Positions 26,401 through 40,700 of a stretch of 64,000 nt of DNA are shown piece after piece (the stretch's first letter is position 1; each line of letters opens with the position of its first letter). This DNA is from Desmodus rotundus (Eukaryota; Chordata; Mammalia; Chiroptera; Phyllostomidae), in NCBI RefSeq assembly GCF_022682495.2, contig NC_071399.1, forward strand, positions 12,009,342 through 12,073,341, written 5' to 3'. The notes below the pieces were generated by a model. It was not told the DNA's origin and ran no database searches. It worked only from the letters and a program-made list of their open reading frames with translations. Both the position numbers and the translations under genes were made by a program.

Positions 26401-29400
26401 TAGTTTCTAAATTAAATGAGCATGTATTACTTTGTAAGAAGAAAATAAAAATATAAGAGCGGAACAAGTTACACCACCTACAAACTACAGATACTCTAAC
26501 CATGTGATGGTGGGTGGCTCATTTGTACTTTGAAAATCTGAAGGTGAGTTTCATATCGTGTTGCCTTTTTAGAATGTGGATTCCAAAGGCAGGACCAGCA
26601 GGTATTCCTTTGGAGACCTAAAAAAGCCATTACTTTATTATTTTACATTATATTATTTTGCTCTGATTTAAAAAGAAAAAAAAAGGCCAGCCGGAGCGTA
26701 AAAGATAATCCAAAGTGCAGCGTGACTTTGTTCTCACACCCGCTGTGGTCCCCGTGCACCCGTGGCTGCCAGGCTGCGCCCCCTCCTGGGAGTCTCCCCC
26801 GCAGCCTCCCCTCTCACCTGGTTCCCACCCCGGGTTTCCCCATCTCTTTTACTGGAGTCATAGCTGCACCTTCCACCCAGACGGAATCTTAATAGCAACA
26901 CTGACTCTCCATTTCTCTTCCAATCCTTACACTCTATCGGCCGACAAATTGATCCTTCTAGAAAAAACATCTTCCCTGTCTCTTTCAAGTGCTCTGCAAA
27001 AGTGTGTCCCACGTACTTTTCCAAACACTGTTTTGTTATCGTCTCCCCACTTCACAAGTGAGCCGCTCCCAGGGCTCACAGAATCGAGGGCGCCCATCTT
27101 CGCCCAGAATTCCAGTCTTTCTGCTGCCCAGCTCCTTCATCCATCGTGGACCCTTCTCGTCACCCAACCAGAGTCCTCACCGACCCCAGCCGCACCGGCT
27201 CATTCCCACCCCAGCCCTGCTGCCATCTCTTTCCTTCTAAAAGGCTCTCTTCTTTTCCTCTCTGGCCGGTACATACCTGGTTGCTCCTCAGAGGTCTGTC
27301 CCGAGGGAGAGCTTTTCTGCTCAGGGGCATCTGTAAAACAGCCTGCATGCAGGAGTCCAATGTCCTTCGTTCAGATCCTGTCTCTGTGACACCTCACTGG
27401 CTCTGTGACGGTTATTAACAAACTAATCTTACTGTGCTAGTTTCCTCGCCCGAGATGTGGAGGTAATAGTGGTCCCTACCTTCCAGGGTTGTGATGAGAA
27501 TTAAATCAGGTAATAATGGTACAAGGTCCCAGAAGGACGCTGGCCCAGCACGAGCACTCACAAGTGTTAGGTGCCATTGCAGTTGTCCCAGGACACACAG
27601 AGCCAGGCTTCTCCCACCCTGCACTTCAAGCCTTTATCACAGACCTTGGAGATCCATCTATCTGTCTGTCTGTCTGTCTCTCTGCTGCTTTGTGCTGTGT
27701 GACCTTTTCAGCTCCCTATTATACTTCTCTAGTAAAATGACCCCTTCCCGAGAAGGAACCGTGTCTTACCCTGGTCCACATTACCCACACTTTCTGCGTG
27801 GCATAACACCAGGCAGGCAGCAGTTACTGGTGACTGTGAGCAGAACTGAGCAGAGTTCAGGAGAGAAGCTGAGTTGCATAAGTTGTGCGAAGGCTCTTCC
27901 TGCTTGGTCCGCACCTCATCTAAGTGAATGTACTACGAGCACCAACAATCGTTTTGGAACTAGAAGGTACTGTAGAGGCCGTCTGGTTGGATCCCTCACG
28001 TCACAGGGACCCAGTGACTCACCCAAGGTCGCACAGCCAGTTCACGGGTGATGGTAAGACACAGCTTAGGGGATATAGAGAAACTCACAGAAATAAGTAA
28101 ATCATTGTTGTAAAGGCAATTTTTACAAGGTCACCTTTCCAAGTTGGCAACCCTATGATTCATTTATGCTAACAACTCATTTCTGGCGATTCTCATCTTA
28201 CTGTGTAGAATAAATCCATCAGCACTTCTCTGTGGGACACAAGAAATCCAGCCCTGTCTCCCGCCTCTCCCCGCCCAGCCCAGCTCTGCCGAGCTGCAGC
28301 CTCAGCCACAGCCACACCCTGGGGAAGAATAGGCCTTGGGAGAGGAGTGACAGAAGACAATGGAGCAAGCCACCACCACCCTTGTTAGGGAACAAGCGGT
28401 GTGTTACTAATGGGCTGGCACACTGCCAGTGAGCGTGCTATGGCCAAGTTGTAACACTCAATGCAGCGGCCGTGGGCTGGGCCCTGTTTGCACCTGGCGC
28501 CATGAACTCATGGAACCTCCCATCTCGCCAACACTCTCGAGGTGCCCACGCATACTGATGTTACTTGCATGGTAAATCTTCTGAACAAACACCAGAAACG
28601 TAGAGAAATACACTGCTTTCTTGAGACTAGACGGGTGTTGTTATTCCACTTATTCATGCGTTCATTCAATTCCTGATCAGGGATCGAACCCACAACCTCC
28701 GCGTATGGGGATGACCCCCAGACCACTCTCCTTCCCGTGTTGGACCACAGGATTGGACTGGCTTGGAGCCCACCCTCTGCTTCCTCGGCCCGCCCACCCT
28801 TCGTGTTGGGGGCGGGGAGGGGAGGGAGTGAGCTGTTGCCAACTGTGGCTGAGTGAAAACCCAGCTGTGCTCCCTTCTCTCCAGAAGCTGTTCATTGTTT
28901 TCAGAGGAGCTGGCCGCAGGCTGCCAGGGAGGCCTCCTGCGCCCCAGCCACGCCTCGGCGGAACTCGGCTTGACTGAAAAATGCTACCACCCTCTCAGAC
29001 ACCACAGCAACATCCTAAAAGGCAATGCCTGCACCCGAATTCCTAGGTGCGGAGTGGGGTTTCTTTACTGCCACTCTCAGCCCAGCTTGCTTTTGTGTCT
29101 GTGCCGCAGACACAACCTTGCTTAGATCTCCAGAGTCTCCCTGCTCTCGCTCCACAGTGATTTGTAGTTGAGGCATCGTCCGGGCCACTTACTCTAAGTT
29201 TCTTCTTATTTCATTACCTGGCTCAGCATTGTGCCAAGAGCTTCCTGCTGTAAAGTCTGGAAGTGAGTTATGATATTGAAGAAACAAAATGTTTCCAGAG
29301 AAGATGGAAATGGACTGTGTTGATCAACTGGCAGAGGTTGATCAGATGATCCAGAAATTTCTTATATTAATGTTTTTTATATTAATAAAATAAGAGCACA

Positions 29401-31702
29401 GTTAAAAAAATTCTTGCAAAGCAACTGAGGTCCAAAAACATGTCTATAGACCCCAGCTTGCGGAAAACGGGGCCAGGACACACGGAGAGAGATGGGGCAC
29501 AGCTGAGACTGGGAGGGGCGCCGTCTTTCTCCCAGAGGCAGTGAGAAGGAATAGCCCTCGCACCGCGGTGCGTATCTCTCTGTACTGTCTGTGTGTGTCT
29601 GCTAAGAAGGCTTCATATCAGTGACTGGTAGATTTCACACTCACTTCCTCATCGTGGTTGACAGGGCCCCCTGGGGTTTGACTCCTGCTTACTGCCAGCG
29701 TCCTCTCTGCCTGGTCACCTCCTTCATCCTCCCCAACCTTGAGCCACCCCATCTTCCTCACACACCCTCAATGCCTCAGGTGCTACACTTTTTCCTCAGC
29801 ACTAGGCACTTCCTCATGCTGTTCCTTGTTCTGGAATTTTCTTATATTCTTTTTCCATCCCCTTCTTTATCTGGTTAACTCTCAGCCTTTGGATATTAGC
29901 TTGAGTTTTCTCCTCCCGGACTCCGAACTTCTGCGAACAAGGCACTCACATAGCTATGTATTAATATGGCTTAGTTAATAGTCTGTCTTCCCACAAAATG
30001 AAAAGCTCTCTGGCTGTTGAGGGTGGGTCTGCCGTGCTCACTATTGTATCTCCAGCATCTACCCAGCACAGGGCCATGAACATTGTAGATGCTGAACACA
30101 AAAACAAACACACATACACGCACAAAATAAAACAAAACTTGTTGGAAAAGAGGAAAAAAATAAATTAAGGGAGGCTGGGAAGTGGGAGCAAAGTGGGAGA
30201 ACATACAGGGAAGGAGGCAGAGGAGTCCGCACACAGTAAACAAATAGTAACGTGTATACAATAAATGCCAATACCTATTGTCAAACACCCTCACTCTTTT
30301 CTGATCTCAAAAGGGAATGGAGATCTATGTGATCGGGGTATACTGAGTCTGGAGTTGAAATCTGAGCCAGTTTGCAGCATCTGAAAATATGTTACTGTTT
30401 GCCACCGAGAAGTCACCCAAGCTGTCCAAAGTGCCTGGTGCTCCGGAAGTCTCAGCAGGACTCAGAGCTTGAGTGGGCGCAGAAACTTACGAATGCCCAC
30501 GCCTTTTTAAATGTGTTTGTTGGGAAGCTGAATTCTGTGCTGCTTAAAATATAGCTCTAAACTGTGACCACTGCATGGCCTAAAAGGATGAAAGAACCAT
30601 AAGTACAAGTGTGCAATTATTTTACCTAATTGGTCCTCATTGGAAATGCTTTTCACTGGTGAAAGGAAGACAACTGTAGCACGGCTAAAGCCTGCCATCT
30701 GGTGGACTTCTGAAGGCACAGGCTTGCCAAGGCGAACGAAGAAAGCATCACAGAATGGGAGACTCAGGAGAACCATTTCCTTGGCTCCATCCCTGGGGGT
30801 TAGAAGCCCACCTTCTAGCATGGGGCTTCTTGATGGCCTTTGTTCAGAGAGCCCCTTTCTAAATAGCCCGAGGCAATACTTTAACACCTAATGCCCCAAA
30901 CGTCTGAAATCAATGTGAAATTTCAACCACTCTCAGTGCACCTCTCTGGAAAAGAATTTTATTTCTGTCTTGAATCTTAACTTCAGAAATCAGGTTTGTT
31001 AGTCTAGTACCCAAAGTGAAAAAAAAGTAGACAACAGATCTATCTTCCCTGAAGCTACCACCTGCGTTAAGCCGAGTGTGCCCTTCTGTCTACCTGTGTG
31101 CCTCTAGCCACACCCAGAGCACCCGAGCAGGGTGTCAGCCCCACATTGGGAAGCAGGAGGCTGGAGTTGAAGACTGCGTCTGCCATTCACCAGTTTGTCT
31201 CACTGGACCAGACACCTGTTCTCTATGATTCTGTCTCCTCATTCCTTCAAAGCCGGAGCTTAAGCTTGATCACTACGGAGGTCCCTTTCATCTCTGAAGT
31301 TCACCGAGCTTGCTCTCGGGGCCTGGGCACCACTGTCTCACTGGAGTGCTGCACAGACCACACTGCGTAGTAGGAGCTGCACTGGGGGCTGGGGAAGCAC
31401 CAGTGAGGAAGCCGATATCATTCCTGCCGAGCTCACAGCCTACTGAGGGACACAAACATCAATGACCAAGGCGACAGGAATGGCACCGTGCGTGATCGAT
31501 GTGCAGGGAGGGTGTGTGAAGGGGGCCAGTGGCAGAGGGGACCAGGAGCCAGGAACTCTCCCTAAGGATGAGAGGGACCCGGGTCTGAAGGAGGCAGAGC
31601 AGTTATTCCTGTGTGTTCATTAGCTGCATGCGCGAAGGCCCCGGGCAGGAAGGGGTCGGACACACCTGGGGATTAGGAAAAGTCCGTGGGGCCTGGGGTG
31701 CG

Positions 31703-31761
<59 letters not shown>

Positions 31762-34700
31762 GGGGCCGCAGGCAAAGGTGGGGCCAGACAATGCTTGGCT
31801 TCGTGGGTCAGGTCAGGAGCTTCAACCTTATTCTAAGAGCAACAGAATTGCTCAGCTGAGGGGCTCCAGGCAGGAAAAGGGGGGGGGGCAGATGTGCTTT
31901 TGTGACAGATCTGACTGCTGCATGGAGGACTGAGGTCAGGTTCGAGCTTGGGTGCAGATCAGCCGGTGACGTGATTGTTGCTGTAAGAGACTAGCGCTAT
32001 TGCTGGAAGGAAGTGGGGAGACTCAAGAAATAATTACAGAGTGGCACCGTTAGGGCATGGTCGTTGATTGGGTGTAGAAGGGTGGTGTCCAAGGTGATTC
32101 CTGGGCCTCTGGTCAAGGGCAGCTGGATGGAATTAGGGCCATTCACAAACTAAAAGACACAAGAGGATGAGCAGGGGTGCAGAAGGACCATGAGCTCAGG
32201 TTACTTTTAAAGAAAGGCTCCTGAAAGGTCCAGGCAGTTGGGCAAGCAGCTGCAGAGTTTGATCTAGAGCTTAGAGGAAACATTTAATCTAACATGGATA
32301 AATGAGCGTTTGGCAGCAGGCAGAGGGAAGAGAAGAGGGCAGAGAACCCACATTTACTACCTAGGGCAGCAGAGGATTCGAGGCCGGTGAAGGATATTGT
32401 GAGGAGGGGCCGGGGAGGCTGAAAGAAAACCAGAAGACGATGGCATTGTGCGAGCAAGAGGAGAGCATTCCCTTCTGCAGACGGACCCGCTGGAACAGCT
32501 ATCAGGGAATTGAAACATGAACTCTGGCTTTAGTGACCTTGACCTTGAGGATAAAAATGCATCTGGAGCAGGGGGCAGGTGTCGGGTGCAGTAGTTGAGG
32601 AGTCATGAGAAGAGAGAAGATGATGAATGTAGAGACTCCTCCAGGGGTCTGGCTGGGAAGGTGAAGAGAGAGAGGAAGGTGGCTGGAGGGTACCTGGGGA
32701 CCAAGGTGGGATCTCCTCGTGTGGAGAAGGTTTATGGAAATGGTCCTGTTGAGAAGGGTGACGAGCCAGAACGGCGGGGTGATAACTGAAATCTTAGGGT
32801 TCCTGGGAAAGGCTGTAAGCACAAGATCCAGGGCAGAGATGAAGCGTTGGCCTTGGTCAAGAGGAGACACTGTCGCCACTGTAACTGTGAGAGCGGGGAA
32901 GAAAGAGATGTGACAAGAGGAAGTCCAGGCAATTTAGGGTTCAAATTTCCCGATCAATGAGGTGGTAATTTTATTAGCTGAAAGTGAGAGAGATGGAGAT
33001 CAGAGATTTGAGAAGAGGCAGAAAGTGAGCTCTCTAAAGAAATGTATTCGGCTTTGCCAGGCGCAAGTGAGGCGACCGCAAACTCACAGCACCCACCCGG
33101 CCAGACACATGGTTCCTTAGCAGGGCTCAGCGTCCTGGGGCGACAAGAGAAAGGAAGTAAACAGGTTCACTCGGGGCTGGAAATTTCCAAATAGGAATGA
33201 AGGAAGCCAGAGGGCAAAATAACTTATTTAAGACATGTTCAAGAGTTCAGCAGAAATAACAGACTGCTGTCTAAGACAAAGAGACGGGGAGAAGTGAAGA
33301 TGGTCAGAATGGGTAAAGAGGGATCTCAAATGCATTCACACTTTGTTGTTACCCTCCTTCCCATTCGCACGGTGCACACATCGGCACTGAGTGTAAACAT
33401 CTTTAAATGTTGAGTGAATGAAGGCATGCGTGACTAGGAGCTGACTTCTGAGGTGATGCCTAAACCCCTGGAGAAGCCAAGAAAATATTTGCTGAGTTCT
33501 GGTAGGTGTCAGGCACTGTTCTAGGTGCTAAGAATCTGATGCTGAATCAAACGGGTGTTGTAAAGGCCCTCATGGGGCTTACGTTTTCCTGGGGGAAGAT
33601 GGACACAGGCCCCAGATTACAAAGAACTGATCAATTAAATGAAAGTGGGAGAGAAGTGTACAAACTTTCTTGGATCCTCTATATTAGACGCCACATAGCT
33701 GTGCACAATTCCCTGATTTATGTGAGTCCTGGTCAGAATCAAATGTCCTAAAACATGTGGATTACTGGGCTTGAGAAATACATGTTACTTACTAACAGTT
33801 AGCTATAATTTCTTGAACATTCGCCATGGGTCAGGCAGCACTTACCATAGGTAATACTACCTCCATATTCCAGATGAGGAAATTCGGTTCCAGCAAAATT
33901 ACTGGATCAAAGATCACCGTGTCGGTTAGGGGTAAGGACAGGATTTGAATCTTGCTGTGTGTCAGCCTGACCTCTCTGTTCCATAACACGCTCCCTCTTC
34001 CAGTCAGAGGATTAAATTTGGACAGATATGGTAGCACATGAGCTTAGTTCCAGAAGCTGCCAAGATTGCTTAAAACGACCAAGTTTTGTTGGAAGCGCAC
34101 CTGGGACGCTTCCAACCCAAAGCTGTCAGGACGATGGAAAGAACTCATTTCATGGGAAAAGAAAACACGGAATGAATACTTCTCTTCTACCCCAAAGTAC
34201 CACGTTCCGGGAAGGATGTCAAGAGTCAATTTGTTGAATCTCTGGTGTCAAATAAATCGTGATTTTTTTGTTGTTGTTTGATATGGAGTTATGACTAGAT
34301 GTTTTTCACATTTTTCACATTTTTTTGAAAAGTCCTTAGGGGTCCACATCTGTCTTTACTTTCTTATAAAGCCCTCACTGTGCTTTGAATGAATACTACT
34401 TAATGTTAAGTCAAAACTGACTTTTTCAACTACTAGATATTTCTTTTCAATTCAGATTTATGTTCACTTTACTTTGAGTCCTTAAGATATTTTCAAACAT
34501 ATTTTGGCTAACACGACTTTGGAAATACTCCTAGAAAAGGTTAAATCTTTAAGGACCAAATCATCTAGGTTCAGGATACTTTGTTTAAGTCAAAGACTAA
34601 ACTTAAAACAGCTCCACTCTGATTTTTTTAAAATGTGTACATCTGACTTTGGTAAATTAAAAGGTTTATGGTAACAAATAATTCCAGATTTGTTCCAAGC

Positions 34701-37700
34701 AGGGGCTACATACACACACACACCCCCGCCCCGTGTGTGGACTTCAAAAGTGTGGGGATGAAAATGGGAAAAACCGTTTCATTCTCTCACCCTCACTCCT
34801 CATCCCACCTGCCGTCCCTTAAGAAAAACCCGACGCTGTTATATTCCATGAAACCAGAAGAGTATCTGCAGGATAAAATGTGAAAGCGGTCCTAACACCA
34901 GAGGTTAGGTAGAGAGATACTACTTATACATATACTTTAATTTATTTATTCCCCAAAGTGTATGTGTGTGAGAAAGAAAGGGGAAAAGATTGTTATTCCG
35001 TCATTCAATAGCTAAGGCTAAATGCCAAGCACTTAGTTAAGTCCCAGTGAAAAACACATTTAAAAAAAAAATCCAGGCATTCTCAAAAGAGAATGCACCA
35101 GGGGCTCCGGTGCAGGCCTGGGGGTGGGGGTGCTGATACAGGCTCCAGAGAAAGTGACCCCGAGGCTGAAGTTAATTTAGCCGGGTGAAGTGAGTCCATG
35201 AGTGGGTCCAGGGCAGGTTTTGTTTTATTCTTAATCCTTACCTGAGGATATGTTTATTGATTTTTTGAGAGAGACAGGCAGGGGGAGAGAGAGAGAGAGA
35301 AACATCAATGTGAGAGAGAAACATTGATCTCTTGCCTCCAGAAATCATCCTGACTGGGGATTGAACCCATGACCTTTTAGTGTACCTTTTGGTGCTCCAA
35401 CCAACTGACCCACCCAGCCAGGGAGGGTCCAGGCAAGGGTTTCAGCTCCAAGAGCTTGAGGCACTGACAATCCGGTGACAATCACCGGAGCCCAGCCAGT
35501 GAAAGCAGAGACACTAATCTAGAGGTGAGTGGTGACTCGAGAGACACTGCGGAGACCAGGGAGGGTCTCAGCAGTCACGTGGGGATGTTGGACTTTATCC
35601 CCCATGGACACCCACCAAGTGTTAAGCTGGGGAATGACAGGAAGAGATGAGCATTTTTAAAACATCACCTCAGCTGCAGTGAAGAGGTTGGAGGAGGGCA
35701 CACCTGGGTTGGCTGTGGTTGTGGCAGTATTGGTGACAGGGGACGATACCAGCTGGGACCGCGGCAGTGACAGCGGAGCTGGAAAGAGGACAGGCTCTTA
35801 GGAAGGCTGAATTGGCTGGACTTGGTAGTTGACCGGATGTGGGAATTTCGGGAGAGGGACAAGGCAAGGACGTTCCCCAGGCTTCTGGCTGAGCAACTGA
35901 GTGGATGGTGGTGTCCTTGAGGAAGGTGAAGGTCAGAGGTGGAGTTTGTGCAGATATATGGCTGTTTCAAATATGCAGAATTTGGGACACCTGCTATCCT
36001 CGTTCTTTCTTCTCGCATTCCAGTCATCCCAAACAGATAATATCCTGCATTTCTCTATTCTAAATCATATGAAGAACTGGATGGAAAGGATCTTGGAAAT
36101 TCTGTAGTCTGGTCCCCTTTATTCTCTGCATGAAAAAACTGAGACCCAGGGAAGTTAGGGGACTTTGCTGAAGACACAGGGGACTCACATCCCCTGACCC
36201 CTCAGGCTCCCCCCACCCAGGACCCGTGAAGCACGCTCTGTCTCCTTGCTTTTCACAGGTTTCAAAATCTTCACTTTTCCTGAGCAAGAAAGCAGCCTCC
36301 TAAAGGTAGTCATTCGAACATGAGAAATTTTCAGCCTTCTTACCCACTGATGCCTCTGAATATGAAAATCACATACTGAGGAAATGTAAAACTAATGAGA
36401 AGCAGCTGAAAAGTTCAAAAACAGTTTAAGTTGGTTTCAGGTCAAGTTGCTTATAGGAATCTCCTGTGAGGTCATTTCAGTTTTCGTTATGATTACTTAA
36501 AAAATAACATAAAGCATTGGGTCCATTATTATTTACAATATGAATTTTTAAATATCTATCTCCGTGTATCACAGTTTCAATTATTTGTCACATGACTTCC
36601 TATGTAATTTCACTGTTTTAAACCAACATTGATAGGATTCGTAATTTTTTTTTAACTGGTCAAAGAAATTAAACCCATGACTTTTGTTCACCGAGCTTCC
36701 ATTTTCATAAGCTGTTAGAGTGAAATGGTAGATGTCAGAAACAGTATAATACTTAGTTACGGAGTGGAACCAAACCCTAACTCAATGTAAGTAAGTAAAT
36801 AAATACTTGCTTACCTGAGGCGGGAGTCCTTGAAGGTGTCCAGGTATGCGGGGTAGCTCCATCCGATTTTACTCCCCTTACATCGAAGCTCCAGCGTCTG
36901 CCCGGCTGTCAGACTCAGGGTAGCGGCAGCTTTCTGGAAGCGACCTTTATCCATCATCTGCACCATGATGGACTGTGTCTTCGGAGGCGAATCGGCTGAG
37001 TCCCTGTCTTTTGTTTTAGGAATTTTGGGCTTCACCTTTTTGTTGGTGGGCTTGATTCTGTTTTCCCCTGGCTCCTTTGGACTCTTGTTCTTGGGAGGGT
37101 GCTGGCCGGTAACTAGTACAAATGCAAAGAGAGAATAATAACCCACCCAGAGTATTGAACAGCTAAAACACATCACTTTTTAATACCCCTCTCGTCATGT
37201 GTCAAAATTATTTTCAGTAAAAATCATGATTTTCTTGGCTCATTCTTTAGTTTTAGAATAAGTAATTACTGAAAGTGAATATATTGCAGGTTCAAAGGTT
37301 TTATGTAGATATATTTCACATATGAACTGAAATTTGCACTTAGGAAAGGAAAATACTTTCCTTGTAATTCAAATTCTGTCTCACGATCTCTATGGGGGCG
37401 CGCAGAATGGCAGAACTGAAGCCACTCGGGGGGTCTGTCTCCTGCCCCTGCAACCGCGGGGCTATCAGTGTGCAGTTTGAACCTACTGTTTAAACGTAGG
37501 AAAATGTCCTCTCCAGAAAGTGGCGACATCATCAGCACCGCACACTTCGCCAGGAGACTTCGACCCGTTGAGAATTTTCTCCGAAACCAGCGCGGGCAGT
37601 GCCATCTTTGTGCTCCAGGGGCCGACGATGTCCACGCAGAATACAGGGTTTAGTAAGAAACAAGCACTACACCGTACCCATTTAAAACTACCTATCAGTC

Positions 37701-40700
37701 ACTAAAACTCAACAGGAGCTGTAGCAATGGTTTAGAACTTAGCCAACGAAATGTTTGGGGGGAGGAGTTTCTATTCTATCACATCGTGGAGACTTGCTGG
37801 CCAATGGTTAGAATAAAAAACTGACCTATTTGAAGTCCATGTGATCACTGTTTCCCCTTCGGCACAGACAAGGCTCCCCTTACAGCCTGCACACAGGGGA
37901 AGACTCCCACTGCCCTGTCCTTGGTGAGCCTCTGGGCCCAAGAAGGCCACCCCCAGAGGGATGAGAAGGAGACTGTAGGGTCAGCGTGCCCATCTGTCTG
38001 CATGAGCTCCAAGGTGACCTTGATATCTGCCCACAGAGTCATAAAATGTCCAAACTTACAGGACCCCGAGAGGTCATTTAGGTAAAGTCCTCACGTTGTA
38101 GATTAAAAATAAAGGAAGCCCTGAAAAGTTACATAATTTGCAGACAGCTGGTTCAGGCGGAATGGGAGAGCGGAACTCAGGCCTTCTGAATCCCAGGCCA
38201 AGCGCCCGCTTCACCAAGTGTAGGTAAACGTCCTGTGTGTATTTTGAATAGATAACTGTAGAACCTTGGCTGACTGAGCGAATCACAGACATTTGTTTAA
38301 AATAGAGAAGTGGGGTAAATCAGGAAAAAAGTCACCTTTTTCCGTTTTTAATGTACATGTTTATCCAATACTACCTTGGAATGACCACAAGTACAAAGAC
38401 ACTGAACTTGGCATCCAGAGATGGAAAAAGACAAGTGTTACAAGGTCTGATGCAGCAGGCCAGGCAAGTGATTAAACAGAAGAGACAGCTGCTCCTACTA
38501 CAGAGGGCTCTGCCTCACGGGCACACACACCCAGGGTGCTAGATCTCATTCCTCAAAGGATGGCAGAGAAGCAGATTTCCCGATTTATAAATATCGGACA
38601 CTTGATTTTTCAGAAACCTCAGGCTTCAGTCTCAGAGATTATAAGTCAGGTAGTGGTTTCCCTGGAGGGGAGAGGATGCAAGGGAAACTGCCACAGATGT
38701 TCCATCTTGATCCAAGCTGGCTACATGGGTGTGCGCACCCTCTGAGCTTTCATGGAGCCGTGCTGTTATAGTTTGTACCGGAAAGGCAATGCTCCGGACT
38801 CAACTGCGGAATGATGAACACGGCTTCCTTTGCGTGTTGCCTTTTGCCTTTTGAAATAGGAGCCATCTAGCCTCTGCTCTTAGTTCAGGCTGGCCCGGGC
38901 TCTGGACCCAATCCCACTCCCAGCTCAATATCAACAACATCTCCTCGGTTCGGTGCCTTGATTGGGCTTGCAGGCCTTGTCCCTTGGTCCCTGTTGGATG
39001 TTCTGTGACTTCAGGTCCAGCTGTGGCTTCATGTTCCTTCCCCAGGCCTGAGTCCCTGCCTCTGCTCTGGTTCCTCTGGGTCATGAGCCTTGCTGAGCTT
39101 TCTCAGTCCCTCCAGGGAGCAGAGTTGTATTCTTGAGCCCCAGTCACCAAAGAGAGTCCCCAGTACCTGCTGTTGAGCCTACTGTTTGCCAAGACTTCCC
39201 CTGACCCCGTGCCTCAGTTTATTTACCCCTGGGGTTCTAAGGACAGAGGGGGTGGGCAGTGGCACATACACACACCCTTTCCGAGCCTCCCAGGAGAGGC
39301 ACTGTAACCATTGACAACGTGTCAAACCAATAGATGTACCCTCATCAGTAACATCGATTGTGAAGCATAAGCCTCTGTTTTGCAATAGAGTGAAAGTCAC
39401 TGTGTTTTTCTTAAGGTAGAAAATAAAAGCCTACTATTATGATGTCAAGTCATCTGTGCCTTTTAGCTGCACTGCACCTATGAGATTCATGGACCTCTGG
39501 ATTGATGTCTAACATGCTGGGTTTTCCAACCAACCCAATACAAAATGGGCAAAGGACCTGAATAGACATTTCTCCCAAGAGGACAGACAGGTGGCCAATA
39601 GACATATGAAAAGATGCTCAGAGTCACTAATCATCAGAGAGATGCAAATTAAAACCACAATGAGATATCATCTCACACTGGTCAGAATGGCTGTCATCAA
39701 TATATCAACAAACAACAAATGCTGGAGAGGATGTAGTGACAGGGGAAGCCTTGTGCACTCTTGGTGGGAATGCAGACTGGTGTAGCCACTGTGGAAAGCA
39801 GTATGGAGATACCATAAAAAATTAAAAATGGATCTGCCTTTTGACCCAGTGATCCCACTTCTGGGAATATAGCCAAGGAACCCCAAACGCTAATGTGAAA
39901 GAATGTAAGCACCCCTATGTTCATTGCAGCATTATTTACAATCACCAAAATATGGAAGCAGCCCAAGTGTCCATCAATAGATGAGTGGGTAAAATAACTA
40001 GGGGGCATTTACACAATGGAATACTACTCAGGTGTAAAAAAGAAAATTTTACTCTTTGTGACAGTATGGATGGACCTGGAGGGCATTATGCTAAGTGAAA
40101 TCACCCAGTCAGAGAAAGACAAATACCATATGATTTCACTCATATATGGAACCTAACGAACAAACTGAACTAACAAGCAAAACAGAGACAGACTCGTAGT
40201 GAGAGAGCAGGGTGATAGCTAAGGTTGGGGGGAAGTTAAAGGGTGGGGGGATTGAGAAAAAAGAAAAAAGGACTCCTGGACATGGACAACAGTGTGGTGA
40301 CTGCTGGGGGGAGGGGGATATAAGGGGACTAAATGGTAATGGGAAAAACATACACTAAAGATGAAATAAAAAGTAATAACGTGCTGTGTTTTCTTTATCC
40401 CACGACAGGACTTCAAGCTATCAAACGTGGCTACTGTCTGTAAATCCTATGGAATTCAGGCAGCCGGCACAACTTGTCCGACTTGTGAGTTATCAGATCC
40501 TGGTGGCTACCCTGCTCAGGAATATTTGATTACCTAATCATGACTATTACGCATCCAAATGTGTGCTATTCGCCCCACAAAGTTATTTAACCTCTTGGCC
40601 AAGCAAGCCCACCAGTCAATCTAGCTATATAGCTGGTCCAGCTGCTTGACCATGGAATTGCTCCCTGGTTTACGGGAATGACACTAAGTTCAAGGAGTCA

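Larger units (their letters stand above)
18185..36814 (-). other. PDGFRL: PDGFRL intron 2 (18.6 kb)
   Basis: The largest intron. It contains two tandem LINE-1 relics, two bat SINEs and a SINE fragment, L2 and MIR relics and a (GA)n tract. Several purine-rich stretches (about 21.4-22.4, 31.4-33.0 and 35.5-36.0 kb) look like copies of one old repeat. None of its open frames looks like an exon. Confidence 0.8.

Noticed and set aside
26715..27389. Open frame of 224 codons in PDGFRL intron 2
   Set aside because: Pro/Ser/Leu-rich translation of C/T-rich, L2-like sequence; no domain, no splice context and no family match that I recognise.
27491..28051. Open frame of 186 codons
   Set aside because: Runs through MIR-like text and a (CTGT)n stretch; composition is that of translated repeats.
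31613..31933. Open frame with poly Arg-Glu
   Set aside because: Translation of the (GA)n microsatellite.
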